This document shows positions 25,701 through 40,700 of a stretch of 64,000 bases of DNA, piece after piece. The stretch's first letter is position 1. Every line of letters begins with the position of its first letter. A program made the translations under genes and the position numbers. The stretch lies in contig CM068583.1 of NCBI GenBank assembly GCA_035048485.1, forward strand, positions 68,498,306 to 68,562,305, written 5' to 3'. The notes under the pieces are model-generated. The model worked only from the letters and a program-made list of their open reading frames with translations. It searched no databases and was not told the origin of the DNA. Source of the stretch: Pteria penguin. Lineage: Eukaryota; Mollusca; Bivalvia; Pterioida; Pteriidae.

Positions 25701-28700
25701 TCAAGGCATAAATAAAACAATTCACTCTCTGTACATCAACCCTCAAGGGATAAAATAAAACCATTCACTCTCTGTACATCAACCCTCAAGGCATAAAATA
25801 AAACCATTCACTCTCTGTACATCATCCCTCAAGGCATGAAATAAAACCATTCACTCTCTGTACATCAACCCTCAAGGCATAAAATAAAACAATTCACTCT
25901 CTGTACATCAACCTTCAAGGCATAAAATAAAACCATTCACTCTCTGTACATCATCCCTCAAGGCATGAAATAAAACGATTCACTCTCTGTACATCAACCC
26001 TCAAGGCATAAATAAAACAATTCACTCTCTGTACATCAACCCTCAAGGCATAAAATAAAACCATTCACTCTCTGTACATCAACCCTCAAGGCATAAATAA
26101 AACGATTCACTCTCTGTACATCAACCCTCAAGGCATAAATAAAACGATTCACTCTCTGTACATCAACCCTCAAGGCATAAATAAAACCATTCACTCTTGA
26201 CAAGCTTCAAGGGATGAAGGAAAACAATTCACTCTTGGTAAGTCAACCTTCAAGGGAAAAGGGATAAAGCTGTTTATGTAGGAGAAACTAAAAGGACATC
26301 AAAAGAAAGGACAATGGAACATAGGCGAGATACAAAGGAACAAACAAATCATGCAACACTTCAAAGATTATAATGATAGCTGTTCGGATATTAAAAAGGA
26401 CATAAGGGGAAAACAAGAACTTTAGATTAGTACAAGAGGAAAGAATTTTCACTGGAGGAGAATTAAAACATTAGAGACTCAATTTCTGAATGGATGCAAA
26501 AATTAATCTGTAAGAATTTTTAGAAATAACACTCATAAATTAAATACACCAAAAGTTTCATGTTAATATATGACAGTATGCACTGTATACCATCTTATAC
26601 CCATGTCAGCTTGTAGCATCAATATGACATTGTGTACTGTATACCATCTTATACCCATGTCAGCTTGTAGTGTCAGTATGACAGTATGTACTGTATACCA
26701 TCTTATACCCATGTCAGCTTGTAGTGTCAGTATGACAGTATGTACTGTATACCATCTTATACCCATGTCAACTTGTAGTATCAGTATGACAGTATGCACT
26801 GTATACCATCTTATATCCATGTCGGCTTGTAGTGTCAGTATGACAGTATGTACTGTATACCATCTTATACCCATGTCAGCTTGTAGTGTCAGTATGTCAG
26901 TATGTACTGTATACCATCTTATACCAATGTCAGCTTGCACTGTCTGTATGACAGTATGTGCTGTATACCATCTTATACCCATGTCAGCTTGTAGTGTCAG
27001 TATGACAGTATGTACTGTATACCATCTTTTACCCATGTCAGCTTGTAGTGTCAGTATGACAGTATGTACTGTATACCATCTTATACCCATGTCAGCTTGC
27101 AGTGTCAGTATGACAGTATGTACTGTACACCATCTTATACCCATGTCAGCTTGTAGTGTCAGTATGACAGTATTTACTGTATACCATTTTATACCCATGT
27201 CAGCCTGTAGTATTGTAGTATGTACTGTTTACTATCTTATAAGGGCATTAGTTTCCAATATCAGCATGACATTGTGTACTATATACTATATAATACAGAC
27301 AATAGCTTCAAGCATCAGTATGGCAATAAGAACTTCATACTAACCTATACCAACATGAGCCTCGAGTATCATGCTGACATCATTGGCTCCATCACCTATA
27401 GCTGCTGTCACAGGATTTTCTGTAGAATTCTTCATCAGCTTTACAACCTTTAAAGATTGCATGTTGTATAACATGAACTAACAAGAGTTTAATAAAGAAA
27501 AAGTAATAAGAATTAGTGTATAATGTAGTATTTAGAGGTAATTGAATACATGGATAACTTCTGAAATCCAACTTGGCCTGTAAGTCTATTTCGTAAACAG
27601 AAATTTGCACATTTACATTGCTTAAATATTTCACCATGCCCTATATGCATATTAGAAAATTCCATAAGTAATTAAAGTTAAAAATAACCATTCTCAGGAT
27701 ATTGTTGAAACAATAGGTGTCCCATTCTGGTTCCAGCAAATCAAACAAAAACAACGCCAAGCATGCCATCTCCTCGCACAGCAGAAAAATTCATGATACT
27801 AAATTGACCTTAACCTTTGATTTCTTGACCCCAAAATTAATATGTATCTTCCTCTTCTTATACTAAAGCTATTTTTAAGTTATGATCCCAATAGCGGCCA
27901 AAACTGTGACATGTAGAGTGTCTACAAGGTTTTGCTACAAACACATGCATGCACCCACCGACACACACCCACATGCTTTTGCAAGGAGATAAAAAGGATA
28001 TACTGATGGGTGACTTTCATGCATTAGTTTAGTTCTGTGAACTTGACTTTTAAATCAAATCAGTTGCATTGGTATCTTCATCTTTCCATAATTAGTATAC
28101 ATCGAAAAAAAAATTTTTTTCATCTGAGATATGGTAATCCAAACTCATGGCAAAGGTCATATATGCCATATTTTCTCTCTGAGTTGATATGCTTTGACTC
28201 CGAAATAAAAATCAATAGATATCTTCGTCTCTTCACGAATATCCAACTTTGGTTTGAATTTAATGTATGATATCTGAATTGTCTTTAGCAATCAGGTTTT
28301 TACCATATTTTGACTTTATGTTAGAATTTAGTAACCTTGAACTTTCACCTTTTGATCTCTAAATCTACAGACATCTTTATCTTTTCATGATTAAGCATAT
28401 ATCCAGATTTGGTTTGAATTGGATGTATGGTTCTTGAGTTTTTTTTCAGAATCCTTAGTTTTACCACATTTTCATTCTAAGTTCAAAAGTTGTGACCTTG
28501 ACCTGAATCTAAAATAAAAAGACATCTTCACCTCTGTAGAACTAAGTATAAATCAAAATCTTGATTGAACCTAATCTGAAGTTTCTACCCAAAACCATTT
28601 TATGACAAAGTAATTGACTCTCTGGCAGATAGTAAACCTACATGGTTTCAATATACATGCAGTGCTAGATACCTCAGCTTTCTGAAGCGGAGACATTCTA

Positions 28701-31700
28701 CAACACAGTACAGCAGCACATTGTTTACAGAGTGATCGGAAAAGTTCTTCATGGTCAGCCAAGGCAAATTTAAGACTCATCCCATCCACAATGAGAGCAT
28801 GTCTCTGATTTGGCCTCTGGATGCAGCTACAAAACAAGTATAGCCGACATCAGCATCTATTATTGCACATTCTTCTGGCATACTATGATCACAATCTTCA
28901 GCACTTTCAAAGCAACTCTAAATATTTTCTTTAATATATAATCAAATCTGTTAAATCTCTTTATAATAATTTTACCTGTGAGTATGCAATCTGATTTTAT
29001 CTGCACATTCTAATGAGTCTGTTATCCTGGTAATTCTGAGCTCCTGCATGTTGGCCTTGAAATGACCTGCCGAGTAGCTAATGTTTACAGCCGTTTCTTC
29101 CTTGTCCCCTGTCAACACCCATACCTAACAGTTTAAAAGTATGAAAACATGCAATTAATATTACAAACCATTCATGGTAACAGATTTATCAAATTACATA
29201 AAAACAGGTGATAAAAGTTCTGGGATAAAACAAATACAGTTTACAAGGAAGAAGGACACATTTAAATAAAATGTTAACACATTAAAAGTCACCCTGATGA
29301 GTATAGTAGATGAGGGTAAATGTTTCTTGTGCTTTGTTTTTCTCAACAATCTTCAAGTATAATGAATCACTGTATGTAAAAAGACAGTCTGCATGACTTA
29401 TAGTCATAACATTACTCTGACTGATTGATTATTGTTTTACGTCACTCCAAGATTATTTCACGTATATGTTAACGGCATCTGCCTGATGCATTGCATACAA
29501 ATTTTGACCATTGCATCGGAACTACCTGAAGCAGTGAGGGATCTTTTACTTGCCAAACCTACCATGACACAGGACCTTGGTTTTTACTGTCTCATCCGAA
29601 AGACAGAACACCGGTGCGCCCAGGGCAGGAGTCAAACCCAGGACTTCTCCATCACGAGCCAAGCACATAAAATTACTCTGAAAATCTGAAGATGTTATTA
29701 ATGTACACTTTAATCTGAATAGAATGCCAAAACACATTTCACACTACAGATAGTGTTTGCTTACAAGACTCACCCATGTCAAGTTTTCCTATTCAAAGTT
29801 TCCAGTGTCAGTGGAAGTCTTTAACTTTCAGTTTGGACTGATAAACTATGCACAAACAAACAGATGCATGCACTCAAAAGACCGAGATACAGACCTTTAT
29901 CCCTGCTTCAGCTAAAGCTTCAATAGTTTTCGGTACATCCTCTTGTAATTTGTCTTCTACAGCAGTGGACCCTAATACTTCTAAGTCATTCTCAATCCAA
30001 TTAAACACTTCTTCTAGCTGTAATACATACAGTAATAACAACTACAATAAAGAATGGCATCCACTAGAAACATATCATAGCCCACTGTAACCTTGATACT
30101 TGACCTTGAAAATCAATACAGTTTATCCTCTCCCCATGGTAAAACATTTGTGGAGGGTTTGATAATTCTATGCAGAGAAGTTTTTCCTCAATCTTCATCA
30201 CAATGTTCCAGACACATGACTGCAATAATGTATCCCCTAGGAAATTCTGCTTCTAGGGTGGTAAACTATACAGTAATGTATATTCATGAAACAACAACAG
30301 AATACAATGATATGACAGATACCCACAATGAATTAGGGTCAGAAACACTCATATAGGCCCTTTCACTACTTTCACAGTTGTTTCACTACTTTCACACACG
30401 TTTTGGTTAGCAAAATCATCAATATTCCATTAAAATGATGTCCAATACAATCAATTTATTATCATGACAACAAAAATTTTACGGAAACATCATCATTTGT
30501 CAACCAAAACATTAGTTTCACAGCAATAGTGAAAAGGTCTATATTAATAAACAATACAATAGGTCAAATAAAGCATTTGTATAACAAACATAAATATTGT
30601 ACAAGATCAGTGACCTTGGTATAAACTGAAAGAGCTTCATTAGTGGAGTATGCATGCCAAATATGTAGTCTCTATCTCTCATGATTCAAAAGTTATGGTG
30701 GATGTTAAAGTTGACAACAGACAGACAAACAGGAAAATATACAAACAAGCAAATTCAGAGAATTGTGGTCCCGCGTTTTCGGGGTTCTATCAGTGATCTG
30801 TGACATATTGTCATGGTTGTGTATGTCTACAGACACACATGCCAAATATGAAGGCCCTACGTCTTATGGTAAAAAAAGTCACATTGAAGTAGGTCAAAGG
30901 TCATGGACAAGGTCACATGATAAAAAATTCTGGTACTAACGCAAAGGTATTGCAATTAGAGACACACATGCCAAATATGAAGGCCCTACGTCTTACAGTT
31001 AAAAAGTTACATTGAAGTAGGACAAAGGTCACGGTCAAGGTCACATGATAAAAATTTGGGTACCAACGGAAAGATATTGCAATTAGAAACACACATGCCA
31101 AATATTAAGGCCCTACGTCTTATGGTTAAAAAGTTATGACCAAGGTTAAAGTTTTTGTGACAGACGGACAGGCAGGCAGACAGATGGACGGACAGACAGA
31201 CTAAAGAGATTTAATGTCCCCTCGCTTTCAAGAAAACTGGGGGAAAACAAAGTCAATATGCTCCTGATCTATTGATCCAAGGCATAAAAATCTAAATTAG
31301 AGTCTTTTATGATTTAAAAAGCAATGGTGTGTAGTGAAGTTACATTAATATATACAACTTCAGACCTTTTTGTCTCTGTTTTCCATGGACTTGCGTGATT
31401 CATCCAACCTTGCATTGATGGCACTATACTCATCTGCAGTCAAATGTTTCCTTGATAATACCAAGGTACGCAATCCAAGCTGAAAATGAAAGAAATAATA
31501 TAAACAACGAAACAGCTCACCACGATTTAGATAAATAGCACGACATCGCTACATGATTTAGATAATATATAAATACCATCACATCTCTACATGATTTAGA
31601 AAATATAATAAATAGCAGGACATTGCTAATGATTTAGAAAATATAATAAATAGCATCACATCTCTACATGATTTAGAAAATACAATAAATAGTATCATAT

Positions 31701-34700
31701 CTCTATAGGATTTAGATTGTATCATAAATAGCATCAAATCTCTACATGATTTAGATAATACTATAAATAGCACCACATCTCTTCATGATTTCAAGTTCAA
31801 GTTCTTTATTACTTGAGCTAAACGACTCATACGGAAAAACAAGCAAATTCAGAGAATTGTGGTCCCCCACTTTTGGGGTTCTATCAGCAAGGGTGCAGTG
31901 ATCTGTGATATATTGTCATGGTTGTGCATGTCTACAAATACACATGCCAAATATGAAGGCCCTACGTCTTACGGTAAAAAAGTTACATTGAAGTAGGTCA
32001 AAGGTCACGGTCAAGGTCACATGATAAAAATTCTTGTACCAACGGAAAGGTATTGCAATTAGGGACACACATGCCAAATATGGAGCCCCTATGTCTTACG
32101 GTTAAAAAGATATGACCAAGGTTAAAGTTTTTGTGACAGACAGACAGGCGGACAGACAGACAGACGCATGAGATTTAATGCCCCCTCGCTTTTGCTAAAA
32201 GTGGGGGACAAAATGTACAGATATACATACATATATACAATACAAATATAAACATACACTTCACAACAAATATTAGATTTAGATAATAAAATACCGTAAA
32301 TAGCACGACTGCCCTCCATGATTTAGATAGAGCACCACTTAACCAGCACATAACACGCCTGCATTATGTTATCCAAGGTGTCATACAAATTAGAACTAAA
32401 TATCTAATCAAATTCTGGTAAATTTAGATTACCTATGATACTGGTAAGATAATTCAATTTTCTTTTACAATTGTTTGTATGTTAATTGATCTTTGTGCAT
32501 CCATCATATGCACATCTTCATAATGTGATCTTTCTTTGTACCAAGTTTCATCAAAATCCATCAAAGGGTTTAGGAGGAGTTGCAAAGACCAGGTATTTTG
32601 CATAGAAAACTCCAAGACCAAGGGTCATAACTCCTGTGAATTTTTTGGGACAGCATTCCCATTCCAATATACATAAACATATACCAAGTTTTAAATCAAT
32701 AGAAAGTAAATGAAGAGGAAGTTTTGAACGTAAATACTTTTACTTTAAATGATCAAGATTTGTGGGAAATAATGAAATTAAAAAGAGAGGTCAAGCAATA
32801 AATTATTATTCATTCAAAAAGAAAAAAATCAGTTGAAAATGAAAAGGAATTACAGGAATGTCTCTACTCTTCATAAAAAAGATATGTCACAATCTGACAT
32901 TATACTGAAAATAACAGAAATAGAAAATGAATTATAAAATATCAGAGACCAAAAGATAAAAAGGTATCATTCAACAAACAAAAGTTAATGGAAAACTGAA
33001 GGAGAAAAAAATACAAAATATTTCTGTAAAAAAGACATTATAAAGAAAAACTAATACAAAGACTGATAAGAATCTGATATATAAATATACATGAAATTAT
33101 AAAAATTATATCTGAGCAACAAAATTGCTATGAATCTTTGTATAAATCTAATCTCAATCAAAATATAACACACAAATCTTTGTATAAATCTAAAGTAATC
33201 TCAATCCAAATATAACACACAAATCTTTCTCTTTTTTCTCTCTCTACTTTACAAACCCTTTTCTTAATAAGCTTTCTAATGATGAAATAAATGGCATGGA
33301 TAATACTGTTTCCGAATCAAAATGTCCTGCAGTTTTAAAAAATATACAAAATGGCAAATCAACTGGTTATGATGGATTCACAATGGAATTCTATATTTTC
33401 TCTTTTTTTGGAATGACATTAAACCATATCTTGTTCAGTCTTTAAATTTAATTTAATACAAAGTTGATGTCCATTACTCAAAGGCTAGGGATAATTTCAG
33501 GTTTAGAAAACCCCGCAAAAAAAAAAACAAGTTATTGCTTAAAAACCAGAGACTAATTTCACATTTGAATACTGATTATAAAGTAGAGGTATCTAGCATG
33601 GCAAACAGAATAAAACCTGTCCCAGTTGCATAAATTTCTAATATACAACTTGGTTCTCTATTAAATTGCTATATAGGATAATGTAAGCGACTGATTGTGA
33701 CATTATTATCGATAGAACAAAACAAATAAATTCATCAAGCTTTCAACTCTTTGGAATGAAATGACGATCTGAGTAGGATATTCACTTAAACATCTAATCA
33801 AAATCCACCCCAATGTTCCAAGCTTCCTTCATATAGCTAAAATATACCACGTGCATTTCAGAACAGTCTATGCACGAGAGTGTGAGAGAGAAATATCAAA
33901 AGGGGAAAACAACCAGTAAACGTAAATTAATATTTTATTAATAGACGTTCAAAGATTAGATTGGATAAAATGACTGCAAAAACTAGTCATAGTTCATGGC
34001 CGATTGAACCATAAAAATCAAAAACAAAAGTAAGAAAAAAAAAATCCATATGTTCATACCTGTGTCTGCAAATAGAAATATATATTTCAGAAGAATTTTT
34101 CATATCTGTCACATGTCCATCATAAGTTGGTTCAATAAAGCACATACTTCGGTCATGGTTACTGGCATAGTGCCTTTACACAAAAATGCAAATGAATACA
34201 TAAAAATTTGTAAGACGTGGGTCTGTTATAAATAACATTTACTTTTATTTGAATGTATACAGTTCTTGTATTAAATTTTAGTGTTTGCAATGTTTGTATG
34301 GAATTTGTTCATATCAAAATGTTAAAATCGTTGAGATTTCCAGGAGGGGCTTTATGGCAACCCTAGAGCCCCTGCCTTTTCTTTTCTTTTCTTGTTGTTT
34401 TTTTTTTTTTTAAATACACAAAATTTTAAGCCACTGACAGTTAGATGTATTTTGGGACAAGGTCAACAAATGGGAATTCTTTTTTGTAGATAAGCTTAAA
34501 TTTACTTTTTTCAAGTTCAAACATTTTACATCCCTTCTTCAAAAATTTGGTTCTATATTTGACAATCTCAGGTGGCAAATCTGGAACAAAACTTGTACTG
34601 GACCTGGGTAGAATCCTTTTAGCCCTCTCTAAAATTTCATCCATACTAGTAAGGCTGTTAAAATGCTCTATTACATTATTATGTGTTTGTTTACCACCAG

Positions 34701-37700
34701 GTACCCTATGTAACGCTTGGAAGAGAATGGACTCAACCGTTTTAAGAGTGTTCAAAGTTTTGGAAGAAGTATTGCTTAAGTCGGTACGATTTCTCCTGGG
34801 TACTAATTCTCCAGAGGGTTGCTTAAGCCAGTACGATTCTCCTGGGTACTAATTCTCCAGAGGGTTGCTTTGGCCAGTATGATTTCTCTTGGGTACTAAT
34901 TCTCCAGAGAGTTGCTTAAGCTGGTACCATTTCTCCTGGGTACTAATTCTCTAGAGGGTTGCTTTAGCCGGTACCATTTCTCCTGGGTACTAATTCTCCA
35001 GAGAGTTGCTTAAGCCGGTACCATTTCTCCTGGGTACCAATTCTCCAGAGAGTTGCTTAAGCCGGTACAATTTCTTCTAGGTACTAATTCTCCAGAGGGT
35101 TGCTTAAGCTGGTACCATTTCTCTTGGGTACTAATTCTCCAGAGGGTTGCTTAAGTCGGTACCATTTCTCCTGGGTACTAATTCTCCAGAGAGTTGCTTT
35201 AGTCGGTACTATTTCTCCTGGGTACTAATTCTCCAGAGAGTTGCTTTAGCCGGTACCATTTCTCCTGGGTACTAATTCTCCAGAGAGTTGCTTAAGCTGG
35301 TACCATTTCTCTTGGGTACTAATTCTCCAGAGGGTTGCTTAAGTCGGTACCATTTCTCCTGGGTACTAATTCTCCAGAGAGTTGCTTTAGTCGGTACCAT
35401 TTCTCCTGGGTACTAATTCTCCAGAGAGTTGCTTTAGTCGGTACCATTTCTCCTGGGTACTAATTCTCCAGAGAGTTGCTTAAGCCGTTACCATTTCTCC
35501 TGGGTACCAATTCTCCAGAGAGTTGCTTAAGCCGTTACGATTTCTCCTGGGTACTAATTCTCCAGAGAGTTGCTTAAGCCGGTACCATTTCTCCTAGGTA
35601 CTAATTCTCCAGAGAGTTGCTTAAGCCGGTATGATTTCTCCTAGGTGCTAATTCTCCACAGAGTTGCTTAAGCCGGTACGATTTCTCCCAGGTACTAATT
35701 CTCCAGACAATTGCTTAAGAAATACTTTATTGATCATTTTTAATTTGTACAATTAACAGCTGAAAATTAAACGCTTTGGTCATTTTCTGCACTCCCGAGT
35801 ATATGTCTGAATTTGGACGATAGGTCTTATGAAATCAGAGAAACACTTATTGAAAAAATTATTGAGTTTTCTTTCTTGCTCACAACAGGTATATGTATTT
35901 AACATTACAATCAGCACCTATTTCATGGTCAATTTCACAACTCTTTTCCTCTCACAGAAATTGCAGCAACTTGAAATAATTGGGACTGAGGCAAAATTTT
36001 CAACTTGGAATTGATTTTCCAGTACAACTGCTATCAGTAAAACTGATGGATGCTCTCCGAATGGCAGTTATAATGCAGGAAATTGATGACCCGATTCATA
36101 TACAAAAAATCAGTAAAACTGATGGATGCTCCAAGAAGCACAGTAATAATGAAGGAAATGAATGACTCAGTATATAGAAAATCATTGTATTAACTGATAA
36201 CGATTTCAAATCTCAATGTATCATATGGATATCCAATTGAGTCAACTATAAAACACCAAGTGATCACAGTATCTTAAACTAAAATGAGTAAGCTAGACCT
36301 TTATTAGTTATGAAATGAAACTTTTTATCGTGACCTTGACCTTTCAGAAATGACCTTGAATGACCTTTGTCCAAAAGCCCTTAACCTAAAGAACATTTTG
36401 GTGAAGTATGATTAAATTCTGACGAAAGATATAGGTGATATAAGTACTTCATGGTATTTCAATAGATAATAAGTGACTTGACCTTTTAGAAATGACCTTG
36501 AGTGACCTTTGTCCCAAAGCCCTTAACCTAAATAATATTTTGGTGAAGTATGAGCAAATTCAGATTTAAGGTGTATGAGATATACGTACTTCATGGTATT
36601 TTAAGTCACAGTTAATAAGTGATCTTGACCTTTCAGAAATGACCTTGAGTGACCTTTGTCCCAAAACCCATAACCTAAATAATATTTTGGTGAAGTATGA
36701 TCAAATTCTGAAGAAAGGTACAGACGGACAGACAGAAAGACACACAGACATGACAGCAACTTTATGCTCCCCCGAAAGTTTTCGGGTAGCATAAAAAATC
36801 CACTACGCAGTCAGACGACGGGGTTGGTCAGGTATGAAGAAACATGAATATTTTTATGACCTTTCGGAATTAATTAATGTATCCATTTTAGGAAAGGAAT
36901 GATTGAGTGTCTTATTTCTTTGTGTTCACAGAAATTAATTATGGTTGATCACATGCGAAAATTTTCAAGAGCTATTTCATGTTTCACAAAATTTGCACGT
37001 GACAAACCAGAATCATATTCCATGAATATAAAAAATTAGAATCACATTCCTTAAATCAAAAGAGGGTCAGGTGGTTATCTTCACATTGTGATGTATGTAA
37101 CAATAAATTAAATATGTGATGTTTTTTTGATCAACTTTATCATTATTCATAATAATATGCAAATTTCCTTAAACTTTAAATACAACCAATGCTTTCAAAG
37201 GGTGCTGGGTCAGTGTTCAAAGGCATGCACACTGTGCAGAGTACAGGTTTGTGATGTATTCATCATGTATGCCCAGTTTACTGTAGTGTATCAATTTATA
37301 GAAGAAGCAAATTAAATCTCTTTAAAATATCTTTAAGCATAAATGATTTGCATCAAAAAATAACTGATCAGTACATATTACCGATGTATGACTAACTAAG
37401 AGTAAATGTTTTTACCATGGAGTATTCATGGAGATGCTGGTTTGTAATCTGTATTGGTCCCCTACATGCACGATCCAATATGGCAGATTCAGCACCCTTG
37501 CACAGGAGGTAGATTTCATCTTTTTCACAAAAAAAAAAAACCCACTTCTAATTAATAGGAGCTTCATTTGTCTGGATATACTGTAATAATGTCTTTACCA
37601 ATATACTGAAAGCATTTACTGTGAAGTTGACAATAATTTATTTATCAGCACTTTTTAACATAAGAATCTTACTTTGGATTTAAAATAAAGTTTACATACA

Positions 37701-40700
37701 TATTTTTTCACCTACCACTTTCATTTTGTATTATAACACTCATTCGTTTCCTAGTGGAGTCAAATTCAAGAACATGAAGTAATCTGTATCTCCTCATCTT
37801 GCCCTTGAAGGTGACCTCTAATCTATCATCTCGAGTTCCGTGGAAGACTACTCCATAGCTATAAAAATAGCATAATATGTACATACATGCAGTCATCACC
37901 TACAATGTGCAACCTTATACTGGCACAAAGATCACTGTGCACTGGTACTCAAAGGTTTTATTTGTCAAAAGATTTTAAAGAGTTACAATATTCCTCCTAT
38001 GCTTTTAACCCCCTAGTGGATATCAACTTATCACTTATCATATAGCATATTCAGCAAATTTATTAACTTCATCACTTGCAGCTTATAAGCTTCCATAAAT
38101 ACTTTTCATCACTTTTGGCCTTACAGTATTAAGCAATCGGATTACAACCATATCTTATTCCATTTCTTTACTTGTCCCATTGCGTATAAAGATCACGCGA
38201 AACCCTGTAACAGGTCATATTCTGGTGATCTCTGATTTTCAGCCAAACAGTGGATCTGCTACAAACTCCTAGGAATGCAATTAACATTCCCAGCATTCAC
38301 ATGTTTCAGAAGGTAGTTTTTGAACAGTGTTTGTTACATACTGCATCACTGAGTCATTGATTGGCTATGGAAAATAACGGTTTCTGTGACTGGAATGTCA
38401 TCAGAGTTCTTCAGAACATGACCCATACAGGGTTTCGTCAGATCTTTATATGCAATGGGACAAATAGAGAAGTGGAATAAAGATATTTTTTAATCAGATT
38501 GGTATTAAGGAGGGCTTTTCATCACTGTCTTACAGTGTGAAAGAGAACTTTTCATCACTTACTTCCTTATAGTATTGAAGGGAGGGGGTTTCTCACTTAC
38601 TGCCTTACAATATTAAGGAAGACTTTTCATCACTGCCTTCTAGTATGAAAGAGAAATTTTCATCACTTACTGCCTTACAGTATTAAAAGGGAGGGGGGAG
38701 CTTCTCTCAATTACTGCCTTACAGTATTAAAGGGGGGCTTTTTCACCTACTGTCTTAGAGTATTAAGGGGGGCTTTTCATCATTTACTGCCTTACAGTAT
38801 TAAAAAGGTATTTTTATCTTTTACTGCCTTATGATACTGAGGAAGGCTTTTCATCACTTACTGCCTTACAGTATTAAATGGGGGCTTTTTCACTTACTGC
38901 CTTAGAGTATTAAGGAGGGCTTTTCATCACTTACTGTCTTACAGTATTAAGTAAGGCTTTTCATCAGTGTATTACAGTATTAAGAAAGGACATAATGCCT
39001 TGCACAGTTAACAGTTACAGTATTAAGAACAGCTTTTCATCATTTACAGCCATGCAGCATTAAGGAGTTTATCCATCATTTACTGCCTTACAATACATTT
39101 TCTGCCCTACAGCATTAAGGAATGCTTTCAATCACTTTACTGCCTTACAGTATGAAAGAAGGCTTTTCATCGCTTACCGCCTAGCGGCTTCTACAAAAGC
39201 TTTTTCATCAGGTGAAGATGCTTGGTATTCATACTCCATTCCTGTATGACTATACATGGTGGAAGCTCCAAGTGTGTTAGAATCTTTATGGTCGACACGA
39301 ACAGTGTGACACAGAGACAGAAGAGTCATGAAATCCTCTATCTCAGGCTAAGGATAGAAATATTATAACAGTAATACATGATGGACATACTATGTAATAT
39401 TATAACAGTAATACATGATGGACATACTATGTAATATTATAACAGTAATACATGATGGACATACTATGTAATATTATAACAGTAATACATGATGGACATA
39501 CTATGTAATATTATAACAGTAATACATGATGGACATACTATGTAATATTAACATTTCTGATAAAACATGATCTCATCTTATCTAAGTAAGTACTTATATT
39601 CATTATGTTATCTGTAATTCAAAATCAAAGCAAAACAAAACCAAATTCAGCTCTTTTAAATCTATTCTTTAACTTATGGAGTTGCATACCGTAAACCGAT
39701 GGACAGGTGTACTTTGACCTCCGCTGGGGGACACCTCACACAACATGCCACCTATCTCTTCATATTTAATACCATTAATGGAGCAATAACGAAACTGCAT
39801 ATCATTCTCCGTAAGAGTACCTGTCTTGTCTGTAAACAAATACTCCACCTGCAATTTATGGACATACACAAAAAAATACATTTCAATCTTTACTCTAACA
39901 GAAAGTGAATTGCAAAGACTTTGCAAACTTTGTAACATAAATGTATAGCTGCATGAAAATTTAGACTGACCTGTCCTAGTTCTTCATTCAGATCTGATGT
40001 GTTAGCCTTAGCTGGTGCATCCATATCTTCATCATACATCTGTAAATCCCATCCCAGATACATAGAACAAATAAACTTGTGTACCTCTGAAAAACAAATC
40101 ATTGATTCATGGAAGTCCAAACATTTAGGCATCTCTGTAAAACTAAAGTCCCAGTATCTACTATATAATCATAATTCCAGTATCTAGTGCATAATTCCCA
40201 TATCTAGTATATAATTCCATTATGTAGTGTACAGATTAAAATATCTTCTGGCTAAAACAAGCAATATTACTTAGCTCTTCAGCCAGTAACTTATAATATG
40301 CATATGTTTACAATTTGATGAAGGGGCATTATCCTTACATAAGAAATTTAAGTGTAGAGAGTTAGAAATATTTAGCATAAAGATATATTGTGCATGAAGC
40401 CAGCTTACCTATGGTAACATACAGAGATATAGGAACAATGTAGTTGTACAAGATGACAAAGGATAAGTATTCTTGTAAAACTTTTAATACCTAAAACAAA
40501 CATACATAGTACATGTAGTTACTTCAACTAACAAAAGGCTTGCATGACTCACAGGCGAATTAAATAACTTAAGGAAGTGTAACTATCTGTTTTAGCAAAT
40601 TCAACTTAATTGATAGATTATTATCCCTGCCCGCCCCTAAAAATGGGACTGCCCTGATTTTTAAAAATTTTGGCAAAATTTACAATATCCAGAAATTTTT

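Noticed and set aside
26570..27343. 257-codon plus-strand and 211-codon minus-strand repeat proteins
   Set aside because: Both follow from a 54-bp period without stops. There is no start context, splice signal or codon bias supporting a gene.
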